From Chitinophaga sp. YR573 (GTDB taxonomy: Bacteria > Bacteroidota > Bacteroidia > Chitinophagales > Chitinophagaceae), in assembly GCF_900110995.1 (NCBI RefSeq), contig NZ_FOJF01000003.1, forward strand, positions 1,240,001 to 1,304,000: a DNA stretch of 64,000 nucleotides, in the 5' to 3' direction. The notes under the pieces were generated by a model. The model saw only the letters and a list, made by a program, of their open reading frames with translations, had not been told where the DNA came from and searched no databases. This document shows positions 60,126-64,000 of the stretch, piece by piece. The position numbers were made by a program, and so were the translations under genes. Position 1 is the first letter of the stretch; each line of letters opens with the position of its first letter.

Positions 60126-61526
60126 ATGCGATGTAACATTACTGCAGGAACGTGGGTGATATTGCTATGCCTTGTCATAGGTATTGTCCCCTGTTCTTTT
60201 GCACAATTACCGTTGCAGCAGGCTATCACGCTTACGCTGCAGCACTATCCAACTTTAAAAGTTAAAAAGTCATTATCTGAAGCAGCAGGGGCGCATACCA
60301 CAGATGTAAAACATCAGTGGTGGCCATCCATGAAAGTGTTGGATGAAGTGAATGCGGGTACGGACAACGGTATATACGGATCTTATTTTCCTATGAGCAC
60401 CATCCCTTCTACCTCTGGTGGTATAAGAGATGACAACCGTTCAGAAGTAATGAGCGGGAATATTGCTCTGGCACAGATGCAATGGGAAGTATACAATTTC
60501 GGGGCTTACCGGAGTAAACGCGAAGAGGCGTTGCAACAGCAAAAAGTATATGGTGCCGATGCAGATATTACCGCTAATGACCTCACGGTTTCCGTTATCC
60601 AGGATTATATCAGAATGCTGCAATACTATGCACTCATGCGTATTCAGGCAGATAATATTGCCCGTACAAAATCCGTACAGCAGGCGGTTACCGTAATCGT
60701 CTTACACGGACTTAAACCCGGGGTAGACAGCTCCATCGCTGCGGCTGAATTATCTAAAGCCAGGCTGAATTATCTGGATATGCAGAACGGGTACAACCAG
60801 GTGCGTATGCACCTTGGTATTTTAACCGGTTTGGACAGTACCGCTATACAACCGGATACCCTCTATAACAAAGGCTTACTGCAACTATTAGAAAGCGCTG
60901 CTGATACTGTAGCTGTACAATCAGAACATCCTGCCCTGCAATACTATAATGCACTATTCAATCAGCAAAAGAAACATGAGGATGTAATCCGTAAGGATGC
61001 TCTGCCGAAAGTCTCTTTGATGGCAGCCGGTTGGATGCGGGGTTCCAGTACGCAGTACAATGATATCAATAAGCCTTTCTTAAGCGGGATCGGCTACAGC
61101 CGTTACAACTATCTCGCAGGTGTAAGCATCACTTACAACTTCACCGATATCGCTCATACCCGCGATAAAATGCGTGAGCAACGTATCCGTACACAGGCAG
61201 CAGAAAACCAGCTGGAAGCCTCGCATACTTTGCTGGACAACCAGCTGATGCAGGCGCAGATAGATATCCGCACTGCCATGGATAAACTGCAGGAAATGCC
61301 GGCTCAACTGAATGCGGCCAGGGCTGCTGCTATGCAGAAAATGGCGCTGTACAAGGGAGGGCTTACCAACATCATAGAAGTGACGAACGCTTTATATGTA
61401 CTCAACCGCGCGGAAACAGACCTGGTGCAAACACATAATGCAGCCTGGCAGGCGCTTTTCATGCAGGCATTTGCCAGCAATCATATTCAGGAGTTAGTAC
61501 AGCATCTGGAATCATCTAAAAACTAA
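60126..61526 (+). CDS. TolC-family outer-membrane channel of the second RND operon
   Basis: 466 aa with signal peptide to about CSFAQ. It shows LPLQQAITLTLQHYPTLKVKKSLSEAAGA, QWEVYNFGAYRSKREEAL, and the second-repeat AGVSITYNFTDIAHTRDKMREQ, ending YKGGLTNIIEVTNALYVLNRAETDLVQTHNAAWQALF. OEP-fold trimer channel. The RND pump gene starts three bases after its stop. An adaptor gene is expected beyond the window. Confidence 0.92.
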   Translation: MRCNITAGTWVILLCLVIGIVPCSFAQLPLQQAITLTLQHYPTLKVKKSLSEAAGAHTTDVKHQWWPSMKVLDEVNAGTDNGIYGSYFPMSTIPSTSGGIRDDNRSEVMSGNIALAQMQWEVYNFGAYRSKREEALQQQKVYGADADITANDLTVSVIQDYIRMLQYYALMRIQADNIARTKSVQQAVTVIVLHGLKPGVDSSIAAAELSKARLNYLDMQNGYNQVRMHLGILTGLDSTAIQPDTLYNKGLLQLLESAADTVAVQSEHPALQYYNALFNQQKKHEDVIRKDALPKVSLMAAGWMRGSSTQYNDINKPFLSGIGYSRYNYLAGVSITYNFTDIAHTRDKMREQRIRTQAAENQLEASHTLLDNQLMQAQIDIRTAMDKLQEMPAQLNAARAAAMQKMALYKGGLTNIIEVTNALYVLNRAETDLVQTHNAAWQALFMQAFASNHIQELVQHLESSKN

Positions 61527-61529
61527 ATT

Positions 61530-64000
61530 ATGTCATTAGTATCTACTGCCCTGAAAAAGCCCTTGTCCGTGGTCGTACTGACTCTCGGCCTGTTCCTTTT
61601 CTCCATACTGGCAGTTATCAGTATACCCATAGATATCTTCCCAAAACTGAACCTGCCTACTATCTACGTGATAGAACCTTATGGGGGTATGTCTCCCCAG
61701 CAAATGGAAGGCTTTTTTGCTACCCGATTACAGGATCAGTTCCTGTACGTAAACGGTATCAAAACCATCAGCAGTAAAAATATCCAGGGCCTCACCATGA
61801 TCAAACTTACTTTCTATGAAAGTACTAACATGGCCGAAGCTTCTGCACAGGTAGCCTTACAGGTAAACCGTGCAATGAACTTCTTTCCACCAGGGGCTGC
61901 ACCTCCACAGGTAGTACGTTTTGATGCTTCTTCACTGCCAGTTGGACAACTGGTCTTCAGTTCTCCTTCCCGCTCTTTAAAAGACATCTACGACCTGGCC
62001 AACACCCGCATCCGGCCTATGTTCTCCTCTGTACCCGGACTTTCAGCACCGCCTGCATTTGGTGCCAATGCCCGTTCTGTAGTGGTGAACATTATGCCGG
62101 ACAGACTACGTAGTTACAACATGAGTGCAGATGAAGTAGTAGAAGCCATCGCAAAGAATAATGCGATGACGCCTTCCGGTAATATCCGCATCAACAATAA
62201 AATGTACCTCACTACCATCAACTCGCTGGAAAAACAGGTAAAGGACTTTGGGGATATTCCGATTACTACCAACGGTAATGCTACCGTGTTTGTAAAAGAT
62301 GTAGCAAACGTAGCAGATGCTGCGGATGTAACAGTAGATTATGCACTGGTAAACGGGAAGCGTTCTGTATACATGCCTGTTGTGAAAACTGCGGATGCAT
62401 CTACCTGGGAAGTAGTAAAACAACTCAAAGCCAAATTGCCGGAGATGCAGGGACTGTTACCGGAAGATACAAAGATCACCTATGAATTTGATCAGTCGGT
62501 AGCCGTAATTAATGCCGTAAAAGGGCTAATGACAGAAGGTATACTGGGTGCTGTTTTAACAGGGTTGATGGTATTGCTTTTCCTGCGCGATCTGAGAAGC
62601 TGCCTGGTCGTTGTCATCACCATTCCGGTAGCGATATTATGCGCTGTATTAGGATTACAACTCGCCGGACAAACCATCAACCTGATGACGCTAAGCGGCC
62701 TTGCGCTGGCCATAGGAGTATTAGTGGACCAGGCTACAGTAACGATAGAAAACATTCACCAGCACCTGGAAATGGGCAAGTCTAAACGACAGGCCATCTA
62801 TGATGCCTGCGAAGAAATAGCCTTTCCGCTGTTACTCATCCTGCTTTGTATCCTGGCAGTATTCGCACCTTCTCTCATTATGACAGGCGTACCCAAAGCA
62901 ATGTTCTTACCCTTGTCTCTTTCTATAGGATTTGCGATGATCGCTTCCTTTTTCGCCGCACAAACACTGGTGCCTGTAATCGCTAACTGGTGGCTGAAAG
63001 AAGAGAAATACCAGCATGCACACGCAGGACTTGCTCTCGATCAGGAAGAAATCGACGAGGTAAATACTCATTTGGAAGATCAGCAAAAACACCCTGAAAA
63101 AAACACAGGTTTCGAAAGCTTCAAATCATGGTTCATCCGCACACTGGAAATACTAGGTAAACGTTCTGCTTTAGTCATTACTATATATGTGATTGTTGCA
63201 TTCGGTGCCGCAGCGACTTGTTACGTAGTAATAGGAAAAGACCTCATGCCACATATTAATGCCGGACAATTTCAGCTGCGCATAAAAGAACCGGACGGTA
63301 CAAGACTGGAAAGAACAGAAGAAAAAGTACATCAGGTATTACAACTGATAGACAGCACCACCAATGGAAATGTTGCTATCAGCTCTGCTTACGTGGGATT
63401 GATTCCCAGCAGCTTTGGTTCCAGTAATCTCTATGTATTCAATGCAGGTACACATGAAGCTGTATTACAGGTAAACCTGGATGAACATTACAAAGTAAAC
63501 ATTGATGAATTAAAAGAGGAACTGAGGGATAAAATAGCCGCTCATTACCCTGAGCTCCGCATCTCTTTTGAGCCGATAGACATGACTGAAAAGATCATGA
63601 GTCAGGGTGCTGCCACTCCCATAGAAGTGCGCGTAGCCGGTAAGGATATGCAGCAGATAGAAAAATACGCAACGCAATTAGTAAATAAGCTGAAAGGGGT
63701 AGATTATTTGAGAGATGTACAGATTGTGCAGCCATTACATTACCCGGTAATAAACATCAGCGTAGACCGCTTTAAAATAGCGCAGATGGGCTTGAATATC
63801 TACCAGGTAGCAAGATCCGTTACCGCATCAACCTCTTCCAGCCGTTTCTCTGAGAAAAACCAGTGGCTGGATGAAAAAGGCGCCTACACCTATCAGGTAC
63901 AGGTGCAGATCCCGGAATACAGTATGCAAACCGTAAACGATCTGAAAGAGATCCCGCTGGTAAAAGGACAACCAAGGCCGGTACTGGGGGATGTAGCCAC
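61530..64000 (+). CDS. RND efflux pump, 3'-truncated by window
   Basis: The frame is open from ATG 61530 to the window end (823 codons). N-terminal LSVVVLTLGLFLFSILAVISIPIDIFPKLNLPTIYV and PYGGMSPQQMEGFFATRLQDQF are RND-like. TM4 reads LAIGVLVDQATVTIENIHQHLE, so only the first of the two usual proton-relay Asp residues is present and the second is Gln. A charged cytosolic stretch near residues 490-530 (EEIDEVNTHLEDQQKHPEKN) separates the two halves. It belongs to a different HAE1 branch from the pump at 26574. Substrate unknown. Confidence 0.92.
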   Translation, partial: MSLVSTALKKPLSVVVLTLGLFLFSILAVISIPIDIFPKLNLPTIYVIEPYGGMSPQQMEGFFATRLQDQFLYVNGIKTISSKNIQGLTMIKLTFYESTNMAEASAQVALQVNRAMNFFPPGAAPPQVVRFDASSLPVGQLVFSSPSRSLKDIYDLANTRIRPMFSSVPGLSAPPAFGANARSVVVNIMPDRLRSYNMSADEVVEAIAKNNAMTPSGNIRINNKMYLTTINSLEKQVKDFGDIPITTNGNATVFVKDVANVADAADVTVDYALVNGKRSVYMPVVKTADASTWEVVKQLKAKLPEMQGLLPEDTKITYEFDQSVAVINAVKGLMTEGILGAVLTGLMVLLFLRDLRSCLVVVITIPVAILCAVLGLQLAGQTINLMTLSGLALAIGVLVDQATVTIENIHQHLEMGKSKRQAIYDACEEIAFPLLLILLCILAVFAPSLIMTGVPKAMFLPLSLSIGFAMIASFFAAQTLVPVIANWWLKEEKYQHAHAGLALDQEEIDEVNTHLEDQQKHPEKNTGFESFKSWFIRTLEILGKRSALVITIYVIVAFGAAATCYVVIGKDLMPHINAGQFQLRIKEPDGTRLERTEEKVHQVLQLIDSTTNGNVAISSAYVGLIPSSFGSSNLYVFNAGTHEAVLQVNLDEHYKVNIDELKEELRDKIAAHYPELRISFEPIDMTEKIMSQGAATPIEVRVAGKDMQQIEKYATQLVNKLKGVDYLRDVQIVQPLHYPVINISVDRFKIAQMGLNIYQVARSVTASTSSSRFSEKNQWLDEKGAYTYQVQVQIPEYSMQTVNDLKEIPLVKGQPRPVLGDVA

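Overview
The window looks like a chromosomal segment of a Bacteroidota bacterium, most likely Chitinophagaceae (Chitinophaga-like). The taxonomic call is inferred from gene content and was not searched. Signs are a sigma/FecR/SusC/SusD cassette, a type IX secretion (T9SS) sorting domain, a tandem DUF3857 pair, a Nudix-type arabinose regulator, several TAnnTTTG-type -7 promoter boxes, and weak or absent Shine-Dalgarno sites. I see no tRNA, rRNA, CRISPR array, prophage or intact insertion sequence. Both end genes are cut by the window: an MscS channel at the left and an RND pump at the right.

Layout. 1-4.5 kb: MscS channel end, secreted VOC protein, T9SS cargo and a large repeat/OmpA surface protein. 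4.9-8.1 kb: GH92 mannosidase, Nudix hydrolase, group III truncated haemoglobin. 8.1-12 kb: EmrAB-TolC-type efflux operon with a perfect palindrome at its start. 12.2-16.6 kb: CPA1 antiporter, an orphan FecR and a D15-type barrel. 16.7-23.8 kb: ECF sigma, FecR, SusC and SusD. 23.8-26.6 kb: palindromic repeats, a response regulator without its phospho-acceptor Asp, a long structured non-coding region, an SGNH hydrolase and a 133-bp palindrome. 26.6-33.9 kb: AcrAB-TolC-type RND operon, its TetR regulator with two matching operator candidates, and a divergent epimerase-like gene. 34-40.2 kb: a canonical promoter, SAM-I riboswitch and terminator ahead of a Cys/Met PLP enzyme, then an amidohydrolase, a YdcF-like protein, a dicarboxylate symporter and a YgiD-type dioxygenase. 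40.5-46.8 kb: a zinc-finger-like membrane protein, a HAD enzyme and the arabinose locus araR-araB-araD-araA. 46.8-55.7 kb: RBBP9-like hydrolase, QueG, the DUF3857 pair, ClpB and guanine deaminase. 55.9-59.6 kb: a minus-strand cluster of LytTR regulator, small basic secreted peptide, hybrid histidine kinase and second small basic secreted peptide. 59.7-64 kb: a hypothetical secreted protein and a TolC-RND operon.

Three tripartite efflux systems occur (one MFS, two RND). The araBDA genes encode the full route from L-arabinose to D-xylulose-5-phosphate. The sigma/FecR/SusCD cassette would sense and import a glycan or similar ligand, but carries no adjacent glycosidase.

The most unusual signals lie outside ordinary genes. 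They are the 133-bp palindrome with 40-bp perfect arms, two families of intergenic hairpin repeats (one with compensatory changes between copies), a structured region at 25254-25515, a third copy of the arabinose operator-like motif next to no gene, and two Asr-like secreted peptides sharing a 15-bp upstream element around a hybrid kinase.
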